DNA of 56,974 bases from Micavibrio sp. UBA7689 (GTDB taxonomy: Bacteria > Pseudomonadota > Alphaproteobacteria > Micavibrionales > Micavibrionaceae), in NCBI GenBank assembly GCA_002482805.1, contig DLGR01000021.1, forward strand, positions 1 through 56,974, written 5' to 3'. The translations under genes and the position numbers were made by a program. The notes below the pieces were generated by a model, which was given only the letters and a program-made list of their open reading frames with translations, made no database searches and had not been told where the DNA came from. Positions within the stretch are counted from its first letter, which is position 1. Each line of letters starts with the position of its first letter. Below are positions 33,584 through 42,732 of the stretch, one piece after another.

Positions 33584-35431
33584 ATGAGTGTAATTTCTCT
33601 CGATAGGGGTGCGGAGGTTATCCGCACCTATGCGAAAACCCTACCTGAAAAACCGGGGGTGTATCGCATGCTGAACGAAAAGGGCGATGTCCTTTATGTC
33701 GGGAAGGCCCGTGCGCTCAAGAAACGTGTGGTCACATATTCCCACGTGATGAAACTGCCCAACCGATTGAAGCGTATGGTGGCGGAAACCGTTTCGATGG
33801 AATTCATCACGACGAATTCGGAAGTGGAAGCCTTGCTGCTTGAATCCAACATGATCAAGAAGCTGCGCCCGCCTTTTAACATTCTGCTCAAAGACGATAA
33901 GAGCTTTCCTTATATTTTGTTTCGTTCCGACCATCCGTTCCCGCAAGTGCAAAAGCATCGTGGGGCGCGCGGGAAGGGCGAATATTACGGACCTTTCGCA
34001 TCGGCTGGTGCAGTTAACCACACAATCGATCTGCTGCAGCGGGTTTTCAAATTGCGCAATTGTTCGGATTCCTATTTCGCCGCGCGCAAACGTCCTTGCC
34101 TGCAATATCATATCAAACGATGCACAGCGCCCTGCGTCGGCAAGATCAGCGAGGAAGATTACGGCATAAATGCCAATCAGGCGCGGGCGTTTCTGACGGG
34201 CGACAGCCGCGATGTTCAAAAAGAATTTAAAAACCTCATGGAAGCGGCGAGCGAGGACATGGATTTTGAGCGCGCCGCAGAATACCGCGACCGTATCAGG
34301 GCGCTGGCCGCCATTCAAAGCCATCAAGATATCAATATTGAAGGTCTGAAGGATGCGGATGTCATCGCGCATTATCAGCGCGAAGGCAAAACCTGCGTAC
34401 AGATTTTCTTTTTCCGCGCGGGGCAGAATTTCGGCAACCGTGCCTATTTTCCCAAGCACGATAAGGAAGACGAAATCGGCGATATTCTTTCCGATTTTAT
34501 GGCGCAGTTTTATGACGGTAAACCCGTGCCCCCCGAAATCATGGTCAGTTGTTGTCCGTCGGAATTGCCGTTGCTGGAAGAGGCTTTTTCGCAGAAAGAA
34601 GGCCGTAAAATCCATATCTCTGTTCCTTCGCGCGGACAACGCAAGCGCCTGATTGATTTCGTGGAACGCAATGCCAAAGAAGCGCTGGAGCGACATTTGC
34701 TGGAGCGCAAAGGCGAGAATGAATTGATGGAAGGCGTCGCAAAATTATTCGCGATGGATGCAACGCCCGAACGTATCGAAGTCTATGATAACTCCCATAT
34801 ATCCGGCACAAATATGGTGGGCGCGATGATTGTGGCGGGGCTGGAAGGTTTTCGCAAAGGTGCGTACCGCAAATTCAACATCAAGGAAGCTGATAAAGCC
34901 GACGATTACGGCATGATGCGGGAAGTGATGCTCCGTCGTTTCGGCCGCGCCATCAAAGACGAGATCAGCCGCGATTCCGAAGACTGGCCGGATCTGCTTT
35001 TGATCGACGGCGGCCTGGGGCAATTCAACACGGTGTGCGAGGTGTTGAAAGAAATGGGCGTGTGGGAAGATCTTACTGTTGTTTCCATTTCTAAGGGGCC
35101 TGACCGCGATGCGGGACGCGAACAGTTTTTCTTGGAAGGACGGGCACCGTTCCAATTACCCTTCAATGACCCCGTTTTGCATTATCTGCAGCGCCTGCGT
35201 GACGAAGCACACCGCTTTGCCATCGGGGCGCACCGCACGCGCCGCTCTATGGATATCACCAAGAACCCGCTCGACGAGATTGCAGGCATCGGGGCGGCGC
35301 GTAAAAAGGCGTTGCTCCATCATTTCGGTTCAGCAAAGGCGATCAAATCAGCAGGCGTGGAAGATTTGTTGAAGGTAGAGGGAATTTCTCGCGCTCAGGC
35401 GGAAAAAATCTTCGCTTTCTTCAACGAATAA
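33584..35431 (+). CDS. uvrC: Excinuclease ABC subunit C
   Basis: A 615-residue nuclease that cuts DNA on both sides of a lesion in nucleotide excision repair. Domains: GIY-YIG (PGVYRML ... VLYVGKA) at the start, Cys-rich CLQYHIKRCTAPC near 175, UvrB-binding helix (about 200-235), RNase-H-like endonuclease with DNSHISGTN, then two helix-hairpin-helix motifs at the end (IAGIGAARKKALL, VEGISRAQAEKI). ATG 33584 matches the usual start; the frame is open from 33548. Confidence 0.95.
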   Translation: MSVISLDRGAEVIRTYAKTLPEKPGVYRMLNEKGDVLYVGKARALKKRVVTYSHVMKLPNRLKRMVAETVSMEFITTNSEVEALLLESNMIKKLRPPFNILLKDDKSFPYILFRSDHPFPQVQKHRGARGKGEYYGPFASAGAVNHTIDLLQRVFKLRNCSDSYFAARKRPCLQYHIKRCTAPCVGKISEEDYGINANQARAFLTGDSRDVQKEFKNLMEAASEDMDFERAAEYRDRIRALAAIQSHQDINIEGLKDADVIAHYQREGKTCVQIFFFRAGQNFGNRAYFPKHDKEDEIGDILSDFMAQFYDGKPVPPEIMVSCCPSELPLLEEAFSQKEGRKIHISVPSRGQRKRLIDFVERNAKEALERHLLERKGENELMEGVAKLFAMDATPERIEVYDNSHISGTNMVGAMIVAGLEGFRKGAYRKFNIKEADKADDYGMMREVMLRRFGRAIKDEISRDSEDWPDLLLIDGGLGQFNTVCEVLKEMGVWEDLTVVSISKGPDRDAGREQFFLEGRAPFQLPFNDPVLHYLQRLRDEAHRFAIGAHRTRRSMDITKNPLDEIAGIGAARKKALLHHFGSAKAIKSAGVEDLLKVEGISRAQAEKIFAFFNE

Positions 35432-35440
35432 AATGATTTC

Positions 35441-35568
35441 AACGACTTAAAATCGCGATGCTCATGCGATGCAATAACCGCAATACACGGACAACTTATT
35501 CACATCACAGCACATGCTAATTATACTGTTAAAACAATCGCTTCCGAATAAGTTGTTTATAAGTCGTT
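35441..35568. repeat. Nested inverted repeats in the uvrC-bactofilin gap
   Basis: Outer arms AACGACTTA (35441-35449) and TAAGTCGTT (35560-35568), inner arms ACAACTTATTC (35491-35501) and GAATAAGTTGT (35546-35556). All are perfect. TTATTCACA at 35496 is a one-mismatch DnaA box. The stretch 35432-35696 holds no gene. It could be a long RNA hairpin, a regulator site or a small replication-linked element; I cannot decide. Confidence 0.4.
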
Positions 35569-35696
35569 TAGCGTCTTGAAGCGGTTAATACCCCATGTTA
35601 GCGTCAATTTATCAATCATCACCAAGGTGTTAGGGCATGCTGGCTGGCATGTTTTTATGTCTTTCGGGATGTCTAAAAAAACGGAGCGAGAGAATC

Positions 35697-36569
35697 ATGT
35701 TTCACAGAACGAACAATGGGTCCGACCAAGCTAAGAACCAGCGCGATGATCAAAAACAGGCACCGCAGGCCGAACCCGAGCAGGGCGCATTTCCCTATCA
35801 AACCAAAGTGATAGAGACAGCGGCCGTTGAGCGTTATGCGAGAAACGAAGCAGTGCAGACTACCGTTAAGGCTCCGCCCGCAAACCAAAGCCAGCCATTG
35901 ACCGAAAACCAGTTTTATGTTTATGAATCTACTCTATATCAAGAAGAAAAGGACACACCCACAATGGCCGACCAAGACAACAAAACCGAGTCCAAAGACT
36001 CCGCACCTTCCCGCATCGATATTCCCGGTGGTGTGTTCTCTCGTCCGGGCCAGAACCCGATGGCAGGACGCGTACCCGGTGCATACCCCGGTGCTTATCC
36101 CGGCGCAACCGCATACGGCTCTTCGCCTTCCACCGCAAACGATCCCGCATCGGGCCGCAAACTTTACATCGGTCAGGGCATTACGCTTTCCGGTGAAATA
36201 GAGTCTTGCGATCATCTGGTCGTAGAAGGAACTGTAGAAGCCGCACTGAAAGGTGCAAGCGTTCTCGAAATCACCGAAGCCGGCGCTTATTTCGGTACGG
36301 TTGATATCGATGAAGCCACGATCGCAGGCCGCTTTGAAGGCGACCTCACGGTACGCGGCCGCCTGACGATCAAAGCCTCCGGCTCGATCAAAGGCTCGAT
36401 CGCTTACAAAGAAATGGCGATGGAAGCAGGCGCTTCTCTCGACGGACAAATCTCTCCTCTGGATGCAAAAAGCGCAGGCTCTGCTCAGCGCAGCAACAAA
36501 GTTAAGGGAAAGTCTAATGACTTTGGCGCGGAATTGCCTTTCGAAGGCAAGGCTGTTGCCGCCGAGTAA
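35697..36569 (+). CDS. Bactofilin family cytoskeletal protein
   Basis: A 290-residue protein. The C-terminal part (about 155-260) is the bactofilin beta-helix: LYIGQGITLSGEIESC, DHLVVEGTVEA, GTVDIDEATIAG, LTVRGRLTIKASGSIKG, which polymerises without nucleotide to make scaffolds for cell shape or stalks. The N-terminal 150 residues are disordered, Gln/Pro-rich, with a PGAYPGAYPGA stretch. The start at 35697 has GAGCGAGAG upstream; ATG 35964 (MADQDN) would give the domain alone. Confidence 0.85.
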   Translation: MFHRTNNGSDQAKNQRDDQKQAPQAEPEQGAFPYQTKVIETAAVERYARNEAVQTTVKAPPANQSQPLTENQFYVYESTLYQEEKDTPTMADQDNKTESKDSAPSRIDIPGGVFSRPGQNPMAGRVPGAYPGAYPGATAYGSSPSTANDPASGRKLYIGQGITLSGEIESCDHLVVEGTVEAALKGASVLEITEAGAYFGTVDIDEATIAGRFEGDLTVRGRLTIKASGSIKGSIAYKEMAMEAGASLDGQISPLDAKSAGSAQRSNKVKGKSNDFGAELPFEGKAVAAE

Positions 36570-36594
36570 TCGGAACGAGTCATATTCCCAAAAG

Positions 36595-36626
36595 AAAACC
36601 GGACAGCGATGTCCGGTTTTTTTCTT
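36595..36626. terminator. Terminator after bactofilin gene
   Basis: AAAACCGGACA, loop GCGA, TGTCCGGTTTT, then further T. It is bidirectional and also serves nth, whose stop is at 36627. Confidence 0.85.
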
Positions 36627-37268
36627 TTACGGCGGTATGAGATTTTTATCTCTGAACGCGCATAGATCCACGACAGGGCATTCATAGCATTTGGGTTTTC
36701 GGGCGATACAGATATAACGTCCGTGCAGGATCAACCAATGATGCGCGTGCATTTTGAATTCATCGGGGATAACGCGTTCGAGTTTTTCTTCGACCTTTTC
36801 GACTCCGGACGCGGGAGCGAGGCCCGTTCTGTTGCTAACGCGGAAAATATGAGTATCTACCGCCATGGTCGGCTGGCCGAACGCCATGTTCAAAACCACG
36901 TTCGCGGTTTTACGCCCAACGCCTGGTAATTTCACAAGCTCGTCTCTATCCGCAGGCACTTCGCCGCCGTAATTATCGATGAGGATTTGCGACAGCGCGG
37001 CAACATTCTTGGCCTTTGAATTAAAAAGTCCGATGGTTTTGATGTAGGCGCGAATTTTGTCTTCTCCGAGCTTTACCATTTTTTGCGGTGTGTCGGCGGC
37101 TTTGAACAAAGCGGGCGTGGCTTTGTTGACGGATTTATCGGTTGCCTGCGCGGACAAGGCCACGGCAACCAAAAGCGTGAACGGGTTAGTCCATTCCAAT
37201 TCACCTTTCGGTTCGGGATTAGTGGCCTGCAGCCGTTTAAAGAATTCAATAACTTTGTCCTTGGTCAT
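36627..37268 (-). CDS. nth: Endonuclease III
   Basis: A 213-residue DNA glycosylase and AP lyase of base excision repair, acting on oxidised pyrimidines. The HhH-GPD motif is LPGVGRKTANVVLN, with catalytic Asp in MAVDTHIFRV. The [4Fe-4S] cluster cysteines are in CIARKPKCYECPVVDLC (C-x6-C-x2-C-x5-C). The length is normal. Divergent from the Ada-like gene. Confidence 0.95.
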   Translation of the reverse strand: MTKDKVIEFFKRLQATNPEPKGELEWTNPFTLLVAVALSAQATDKSVNKATPALFKAADTPQKMVKLGEDKIRAYIKTIGLFNSKAKNVAALSQILIDNYGGEVPADRDELVKLPGVGRKTANVVLNMAFGQPTMAVDTHIFRVSNRTGLAPASGVEKVEEKLERVIPDEFKMHAHHWLILHGRYICIARKPKCYECPVVDLCAFRDKNLIPP

Positions 37269-37329
37269 GTCTTTATATATCCCAAGAAACGGGTTGGCGG
37301 GTAGGGGGATAAAGTTCTAAGTTATCCCC

Positions 37330-38205
37330 ATGGGTGAATTCCAGCACGATATTATAGCAGCGGCCATTGATTATCTGGCGGCACAACCCGCAGGCTCGAT
37401 GCCAGACCTCGATGCTCTTGCGGCGCGTTTCGGGTATGAGCCCACGCATTTTCAAAAATTGTTTAAAGAGCGTGTGGGTATCAGCCCCAAACGCATGGTG
37501 CAATACCTCCAATATAAACGCGCGCGGGATTTCTTGCTCGAAGGGTACCCGACATTGGAGGCCGCCTATCAAACGGGGTTGTCCGGAAATGGGCGTTTGC
37601 ATGATTTGTTCGTCACGGTTGAATCCGCAACACCCGGCATGGTGCAAAGACGCGGCGAGGGGATGAAAATCAGTTGCGGTTATCATTCATCGCCGCTCGG
37701 TGATATTTTGATAGGAAAGACCGATGTCGGTGTATGCTGGCTCGGTTTTGTTGTCGATGAAGATCGTTCCATTCCTTTCAAGGAAATGCAGCGGCACTGG
37801 CCCAAGGCGCAATATATGGAAGATATAAGCGCGACTCAACATGCCGCCGATCAAATTTTGCGTATTTGGCAAGGAAAGGGCGATTTGGCGCATAAATTGA
37901 AACTTGATCTGCACGGCACGAATTTCCAAATTCAGGTTTGGCGCGCTTTGCTAAAAATACCAACGGGCGCCACGGTGAGTTATCAGGATGTTGCCGATGC
38001 GCTGGAGGCTCCGACCGCGAGCCGTGCTGTGGGAACGGCTGTTGGATATAACCCGATTTCACTTTTGATACCGTGCCACCGCGTGATTCAAAAAAGCGGG
38101 ATCGTAGAAAATTATATGTGGGGTTCGGCGCGCAAGAAAATCATTCTGGGGTTAGAGGCCGAGAACATCCCGCATCGTATAGAGTCCAGTAGATTGGCCG
38201 TGTAG
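37330..38205 (+). CDS. Ada-like AraC plus O6-methylguanine methyltransferase
   Basis: A 291-residue protein. An AraC-type HTH (about 20-95, FGYEPTHFQKLFKERVGISP) is fused to a MGMT domain with the acceptor motif IPCHRVI, which takes the methyl group from O6-methylguanine. The N-terminal phosphotriester domain of true Ada, with its metal-binding cysteines, is missing, so self-activation of the Ada type is not expected. It is divergent from nth; its 3' end overlaps dapB by 54 bp. Confidence 0.88.
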   Translation: MGEFQHDIIAAAIDYLAAQPAGSMPDLDALAARFGYEPTHFQKLFKERVGISPKRMVQYLQYKRARDFLLEGYPTLEAAYQTGLSGNGRLHDLFVTVESATPGMVQRRGEGMKISCGYHSSPLGDILIGKTDVGVCWLGFVVDEDRSIPFKEMQRHWPKAQYMEDISATQHAADQILRIWQGKGDLAHKLKLDLHGTNFQIQVWRALLKIPTGATVSYQDVADALEAPTASRAVGTAVGYNPISLLIPCHRVIQKSGIVENYMWGSARKKIILGLEAENIPHRIESSRLAV

Positions 38206-38895
38206 CCATTGCGCTGCCTGAATGGCGCCACGTGCGAACAATGCTCTATCCGTGGCTTTGTGGCCAAGTTCCAAACGCTCGCCTGCGCCAAAAAACGTCA
38301 CCATATGTTCGCCTACAACATCGCCGCCGCGAGACACGGCAAAACCGATATCTCCTTCGACGCGTTTACCGGTGCGGAAATTCGCAAAATTGCCATGACC
38401 ACGGCCTTCTTTGGCAGCGTTGCCTAGTGCGAGCGCGGTGCCCGAAGGTGCATCCACCTTGTTCTTATGGTGTGCTTCAAAAATTTCGATGTCCCATGCA
38501 CGGTCGAGTTTTTTGGCCGCATCTTCCACCAAAGCCAATAGCAAATTTACGCCAACACTGGTGTTTGCAGCCTGAATAATCGCGGTTTTTTTAGCGGCTT
38601 CGGCCAGTGCTTTGTAATGTTCCTCAGCCAAACCCGTTGTTCCCACAATTAGTTTCTTTTTGGTTTTTGCGGCGGTGTAGATATTGTGCAGCGTTGCTTC
38701 GGGTGTCGTAAAATCAATCACGCAATCTGACACATGAAACAAATCTTCGGGAGAAGTGTATACGTTGAAGCTTTCCTTACGCGAGGTGCGCGAAGAGCCG
38801 CCCACGAATTCGATGGACGGGTATTTGTCCGCCTGTAATTCCGCGACCAGCAATTGGCCTAAGCGACCCGTGTAACCTGCAACGCCTATTTTCAT
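38152..38895 (-). CDS. dapB: 4-hydroxy-tetrahydrodipicolinate reductase
   Basis: A 247-residue NAD(P)H enzyme of lysine and diaminopimelate synthesis. N-terminal Rossmann motif VAGYTGRLGQ, the VIDFTTPEA strand, TTGLAEE and the substrate loop with the catalytic histidine and lysine EAHHKNKVDAPSGTA. The length is normal. It overlaps the hotdog thioesterase by 4 bp, so they may share an mRNA. Confidence 0.94.
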   Translation of the reverse strand: MKIGVAGYTGRLGQLLVAELQADKYPSIEFVGGSSRTSRKESFNVYTSPEDLFHVSDCVIDFTTPEATLHNIYTAAKTKKKLIVGTTGLAEEHYKALAEAAKKTAIIQAANTSVGVNLLLALVEDAAKKLDRAWDIEIFEAHHKNKVDAPSGTALALGNAAKEGRGHGNFANFRTGKRVEGDIGFAVSRGGDVVGEHMVTFFGAGERLELGHKATDRALFARGAIQAAQWLHGQSTGLYTMRDVLGL

Positions 38896-39329
38896 TCCTG
38901 AATATTCCTAATTGCCACAGATATGCGCATAGTGCAGTTCATTTTGCCTTCATCATTGTAGGTATCAATCTGCCACAAATGCATGGTGCGGCCGCGATGA
39001 AGTGATTTGCAGATACCGGTAATTTTGCCTTTGGTGACAGGGCGCAGATGATGCGCGTGGATTTCAAGGCCGACGGCTTTTTGTTTGTCAGGATCAATGC
39101 ACATCCAAGCGGCAACAGACCCCAGTGTTTCACCGAGCACGCAGCTGACGCCGCCGTGCAGAATTCCGAACGGTTGAATGGTGCGATGGTCGACCGGCAT
39201 GGTGGCCGTAAGGGTTTCTTCGCCGATTTCGGTAAAAACGATATCCAAGACCTTGTTGACGTTGTCTTTGTGAACGCCGCGAAAATTGTTCAGGTCTTCC
39301 AGTGTGTAGTTTTTAGACCAGATCGCCAT
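38892..39329 (-). CDS. Hotdog-fold thioesterase
   Basis: A 145-residue acyl-CoA thioesterase of the PaaI/YdiI type. The key pattern is IQPFGILHGGVSCVLGETLGS, with the HGG loop and the catalytic Glu. The IHAHHLRPVTKGKITG strand completes the fold. The substrate is unknown; menaquinone- or aryl-CoA types are the best studied. Placed between dapB and dnaJ. Confidence 0.85.
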   Translation of the reverse strand: MAIWSKNYTLEDLNNFRGVHKDNVNKVLDIVFTEIGEETLTATMPVDHRTIQPFGILHGGVSCVLGETLGSVAAWMCIDPDKQKAVGLEIHAHHLRPVTKGKITGICKSLHRGRTMHLWQIDTYNDEGKMNCTMRISVAIRNIQE

Positions 39330-39345
39330 CGGCAGGTTCCTTCCA

Positions 39346-40503
39346 TTAGTTTTTAAGGTCGCTCCAGATATCTTTCATCTTTTGCATGAAACTGGACGAT
39401 TCTGGTGAATGGTCGCTTTTGTCGCTGCCCAGATCATCCGCCAGTTTCTTGAGCAGGTCTTTTTGTTTGCCGTTCAAGTTAACAGGTGTTTCAACGAAGA
39501 TTTCAATATAAAGATCGCCGAATGCATCCGAGCGCATGACATTCATGCCTTTGCCCTTCAGGCGGAATTGCTGGCCCGTTTGCGTGCCTGCGGGGATTTT
39601 TACGGAATTGCGTGAGCCATCAATGCTCGGCACCTGCAAATCACCACCCAAAGTGGCAGTCATCATAGGTATCGGCACGCGGCAATATAGATTCGCCCCG
39701 TCGCGGCGAAAGAATTTGTGCGGTTTGATGGCAACAAGGACATAAAGGTCACCCGATGTGGCACCGCGCATGCCGGCTTCGCCTTCCCCAGCCAAACGTA
39801 TGCGGCGACCGGAATCGATACCCGTCGGGATTTGGACTTTGAGGGTTTTTTCTTTTCTGATGCGGCCAGAGCCCGAACATTTTTTGCAAGGGTCTTTGAT
39901 TACCGTGCCTGCGCCGTTGCAGGTGGAGCAGCTACGTTCAATGGTAAAGAAGCCTTGTTGCGCGCGCATACGGCCCGAACCGTTGCAGGTGGGACATTGT
40001 TCCGCGCCCTTACCGGATTCCGCGCCCGAACCTTCGCATTTGTCGCACGTGTCGTTGACAGGAATTTTGATGGTGGCTTCTTTGCCTTTAAAAGCTTCTT
40101 CGAGCGTGATTTCCATCGTGTATTGGAGATCGGCGCCGCGCATGGAGGCCTGACCGCCGCGTCCGCGCGCACCGCCCATGATGTCACCGAACATGTCTTC
40201 GAAAATATCGGAGAAGTTGCCGCCAAATCCTGCGCCTGCGCCCATGCCGCCGGGGTTGAAACCGCCGCCGCCCATGGAGCCATCGAATGCGCCTTTGCCG
40301 AAACGGTCATAGGCCGCGCGCTTTTGTTCGTCTTTCAGGATATCGTAGGCTTCGCTGATTTCTTTAAATTTGGTTTCAGCTGCTTTGTCGTCCTTGTTCT
40401 GGTCGGGATGATATTTCATGGCGAGCTTGCGGTAGGCCTTTTTAATGTCCTCCGCGCTCGCTTTTTTATCGACGCCCAATGTTTCGTAGTAATCCTGTGC
40501 CAT
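39346..40503 (-). CDS. dnaJ: Chaperone DnaJ
   Basis: A 385-residue Hsp40. J domain with YHPDQNKDD (HPD), a Gly/Phe-rich linker, a zinc centre of four C-x2-C-x-G-x-G repeats (CDKCEGSG, CPTCNGSG, CSTCNGAG, CKKCSGSG) and the C-terminal substrate domain. It delivers unfolded proteins to DnaK and stimulates its ATPase. It lies 87 bp after dnaK with a terminator-like hairpin between, so read-through or its own promoter is needed. Confidence 0.96.
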   Translation of the reverse strand: MAQDYYETLGVDKKASAEDIKKAYRKLAMKYHPDQNKDDKAAETKFKEISEAYDILKDEQKRAAYDRFGKGAFDGSMGGGGFNPGGMGAGAGFGGNFSDIFEDMFGDIMGGARGRGGQASMRGADLQYTMEITLEEAFKGKEATIKIPVNDTCDKCEGSGAESGKGAEQCPTCNGSGRMRAQQGFFTIERSCSTCNGAGTVIKDPCKKCSGSGRIRKEKTLKVQIPTGIDSGRRIRLAGEGEAGMRGATSGDLYVLVAIKPHKFFRRDGANLYCRVPIPMMTATLGGDLQVPSIDGSRNSVKIPAGTQTGQQFRLKGKGMNVMRSDAFGDLYIEIFVETPVNLNGKQKDLLKKLADDLGSDKSDHSPESSSFMQKMKDIWSDLKN

Positions 40504-40546
40504 GGCTTTCGTATATTACTGTACTGATTGCTTGCCGTACAACCCG

Positions 40547-40568
40547 AAAACCCCCGCTTTCGCGGGGG
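40547..40568 (-). terminator. Terminator-like hairpin between dnaK and dnaJ
   Basis: On the minus strand CCCCCGC, loop GAAA, GCGGGGG, followed by TTTTC. Because dnaJ follows on the same strand, it may reduce rather than stop transcription. Confidence 0.6.
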
Positions 40569-40590
40569 TCTGCAGAGTTATCCTATAAGA

Positions 40591-42519
40591 TTAGTGCTTT
40601 TTGCTGTCATCGACTTCGGTAAAGTCCGCGTCGATAACGTCATCATTACCTGCGGCCCCCGTTTCGGGTGCTTCCGAGGCTTGCGCGTTGTCAGGCGTGC
40701 CTGCCTGTTCTTCCTGCGCTTTGCGATAGGCCTGCTCGCCGATCTTCATGCTAGCTTCCATAAGAGCGGTTGTTTTGGCCTCGATGGCGGCTTTGTCTTC
40801 CTTGTCCATCGCGGAGCGGAGTTCGCTAATGGCGTCTTCCGCAGCTTTGCGGTCAGCAGTAGCCACTTGGTCGCCCAAGTCTTTCAGCGATTTTTCCGTT
40901 TGGTGGATGGTGGATTCCGCTTGGTTTTTCGCTTCGATCATTTCGCGTTTTTTCTTGTCCGTGTCGGCGTTCGCTTCGGCATCCTTCACCATTTTCTCGA
41001 TATCCGCATCGGACAAACCGCCCGAGGCTTGGATACGGATCTGCTGTTCCTTGCCGGTCGCTTTGTCTTTCGCCGTCACATGGACAATACCGTTGGCGTC
41101 GATGTCAAACGTGACTTCGACTTGCGGCACGCCGCGCGGGGCGGAAGGTATACCGACGAGGTCGAACTGGCCGAGCAGCTTATTGTCCGCCGCCATTTCG
41201 CGTTCGCCCTGGAACACGCGGATCGTAACCGCCGACTGGTTGTCTTCAGCCGTAGAGAAGGTCTGCGATTTTTTCGTCGGGATCGTGGTGTTGCGGTCGA
41301 TCAAACGTGTGAACACGCCGCCGAGAGTTTCGATGCCCAATGAGAGAGGCGTAACGTCGAGCAAAAGCACGTCTTTGACGTCGCCTTGTAAAACGCCGCC
41401 CTGAATGGCCGCGCCATCGGCAACGACTTCATCGGGGTTCACGCCTTTGTGAGGTTCCTTGCCGAAGAATTCCTTCACGGTTTCGACGATTTTCGGCATA
41501 CGGGTCATACCGCCGACCATAACGACATCATCGATGTCGGATGGTTTCAAGCCTGCATCCTTCAAGGCCGCTTTCAAAGGACCCGTGGTTTTTTTGATGA
41601 GGTCATCAACCAGAGATTCCAGTTTGGCGCGCGTCAGTTTAATATTCAGGTGTTTGGGACCCGAAGCATCCGCCGTGATAAAGGGCAGGTTGACGTCGGT
41701 GGATTGCGAGGAGGAGAGTTCGATCTTTGCGCGCTCGGCAGCTTCTTTCAAACGCTGTAGGGCAAGTTTGTCGCTACGCAGATCGATCGCCTGTTCTTTT
41801 TTGAACTCATCGGCTAAGAAGTCGATGATACGAGCGTCAAAATCTTCCCCGCCGAGGAACGTATCCCCGTTGGTGGATTTCACTTCGAATACGCCATCGC
41901 CGATTTCGAGGACGGAAACGTCGAACGTACCGCCGCCGAGGTCGTATACGACGATCGTGCCCGTAGCTTTTTTATCCAGGCCATAGGCAAGTGCTGCCGC
42001 CGTTGGTTCGTTGATGATACGCAAAACTTCGAGGCCCGCGATTTTACCGGCGTCTTTGGTCGCCTGGCGCTGGGAGTCGTTGAAGTAAGCGGGGACTGTG
42101 ATAACCGCCTGATCGACTTTTTCGCCGAGGAAGCTTTCGGCAGTTTCTTTCATTTTTTGCAAAATCATCGCGGAAATTTGCGCAGGCGATTTTTTCTCGC
42201 CGTCGATTTCCACCCATGCATCGCCGGAATCGGATTTCACGATTTTGAATGGCGCGGTTTTGAGCATCTTTTGCACTTCGGCGTCTTCGAAGCGACGTCC
42301 GATCAAACGTTTTACCGCGTAAATTGTGTTTTCGGGATTTGTCACGGCCTGACGTTTGGCGGATTGGCCGATATGGCGCTCACCGTCTTTGGTAAAGGCC
42401 ACCATGGAAGGCGTGGTACGCGCGCCTTCGGAGTTTTCGATCACCCGCGATTCCTTACCGTCCATGACGGAGACGCAGGAGTTCGTTGTACCCAAGTCAA
42501 TTCCTATTACTTTGCCCAT
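40591..42519 (-). CDS. dnaK: Chaperone DnaK (Hsp70)
   Basis: A 642-residue Hsp70. N-terminal ATPase: IGIDLGTTNSCV, then VYDLGGGTFDVS, then GGMTRMPKI. Linker VLLLDVTPLSLG into the substrate domain, with a disordered acidic tail ending DDSKKH. It holds unfolded proteins with help from GrpE and DnaJ. Neighbours in order: grpE, dnaK, dnaJ on the same strand, hrcA further up. Confidence 0.97.
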   Translation of the reverse strand: MGKVIGIDLGTTNSCVSVMDGKESRVIENSEGARTTPSMVAFTKDGERHIGQSAKRQAVTNPENTIYAVKRLIGRRFEDAEVQKMLKTAPFKIVKSDSGDAWVEIDGEKKSPAQISAMILQKMKETAESFLGEKVDQAVITVPAYFNDSQRQATKDAGKIAGLEVLRIINEPTAAALAYGLDKKATGTIVVYDLGGGTFDVSVLEIGDGVFEVKSTNGDTFLGGEDFDARIIDFLADEFKKEQAIDLRSDKLALQRLKEAAERAKIELSSSQSTDVNLPFITADASGPKHLNIKLTRAKLESLVDDLIKKTTGPLKAALKDAGLKPSDIDDVVMVGGMTRMPKIVETVKEFFGKEPHKGVNPDEVVADGAAIQGGVLQGDVKDVLLLDVTPLSLGIETLGGVFTRLIDRNTTIPTKKSQTFSTAEDNQSAVTIRVFQGEREMAADNKLLGQFDLVGIPSAPRGVPQVEVTFDIDANGIVHVTAKDKATGKEQQIRIQASGGLSDADIEKMVKDAEANADTDKKKREMIEAKNQAESTIHQTEKSLKDLGDQVATADRKAAEDAISELRSAMDKEDKAAIEAKTTALMEASMKIGEQAYRKAQEEQAGTPDNAQASEAPETGAAGNDDVIDADFTEVDDSKKH

Positions 42520-42732
42520 ATTAACTACCTCACTTTGTTGGCAAATTTACGGGGCTTGCCCGATAGTGCAGCACAAGCCCACCATTTCCAAAAACTGCGA
42601 CATTGCAGCGATGAGTTTATATAGCACATCAAACCGCAAATGCCAGAGTGGAAACCATAGATTTAATGCCTTGTATTCAAAGCATATTTCTCATGACTTC
42701 CTTAGTTTATACGGGGTTAGGAGGTGTTTGGA
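42520..42732 (-). promoter_or_regulatory. Gap between grpE and dnaK, probable dnaK promoter region
   Basis: The 213-bp gap holds no gene. On the minus strand CTATATAAA near 42616-42624 could be a -10 element about 100 bp upstream of dnaK. I see no CIRCE inverted repeat (TTAGCACTC-N9-GAGTGCTAA) here, although hrcA is nearby. The promoter assignment is tentative. Confidence 0.3.

Noticed and set aside
39718..41404. Long plus-strand frames across dnaJ and dnaK
   Set aside because: They are shadows of the very GC-biased codons of dnaJ and dnaK, and have no start site or motif.
42520..42732. CIRCE operator upstream of dnaK
   Set aside because: I searched for TTAGCACTC and its complement in the gaps around dnaK, grpE and hrcA and found none.
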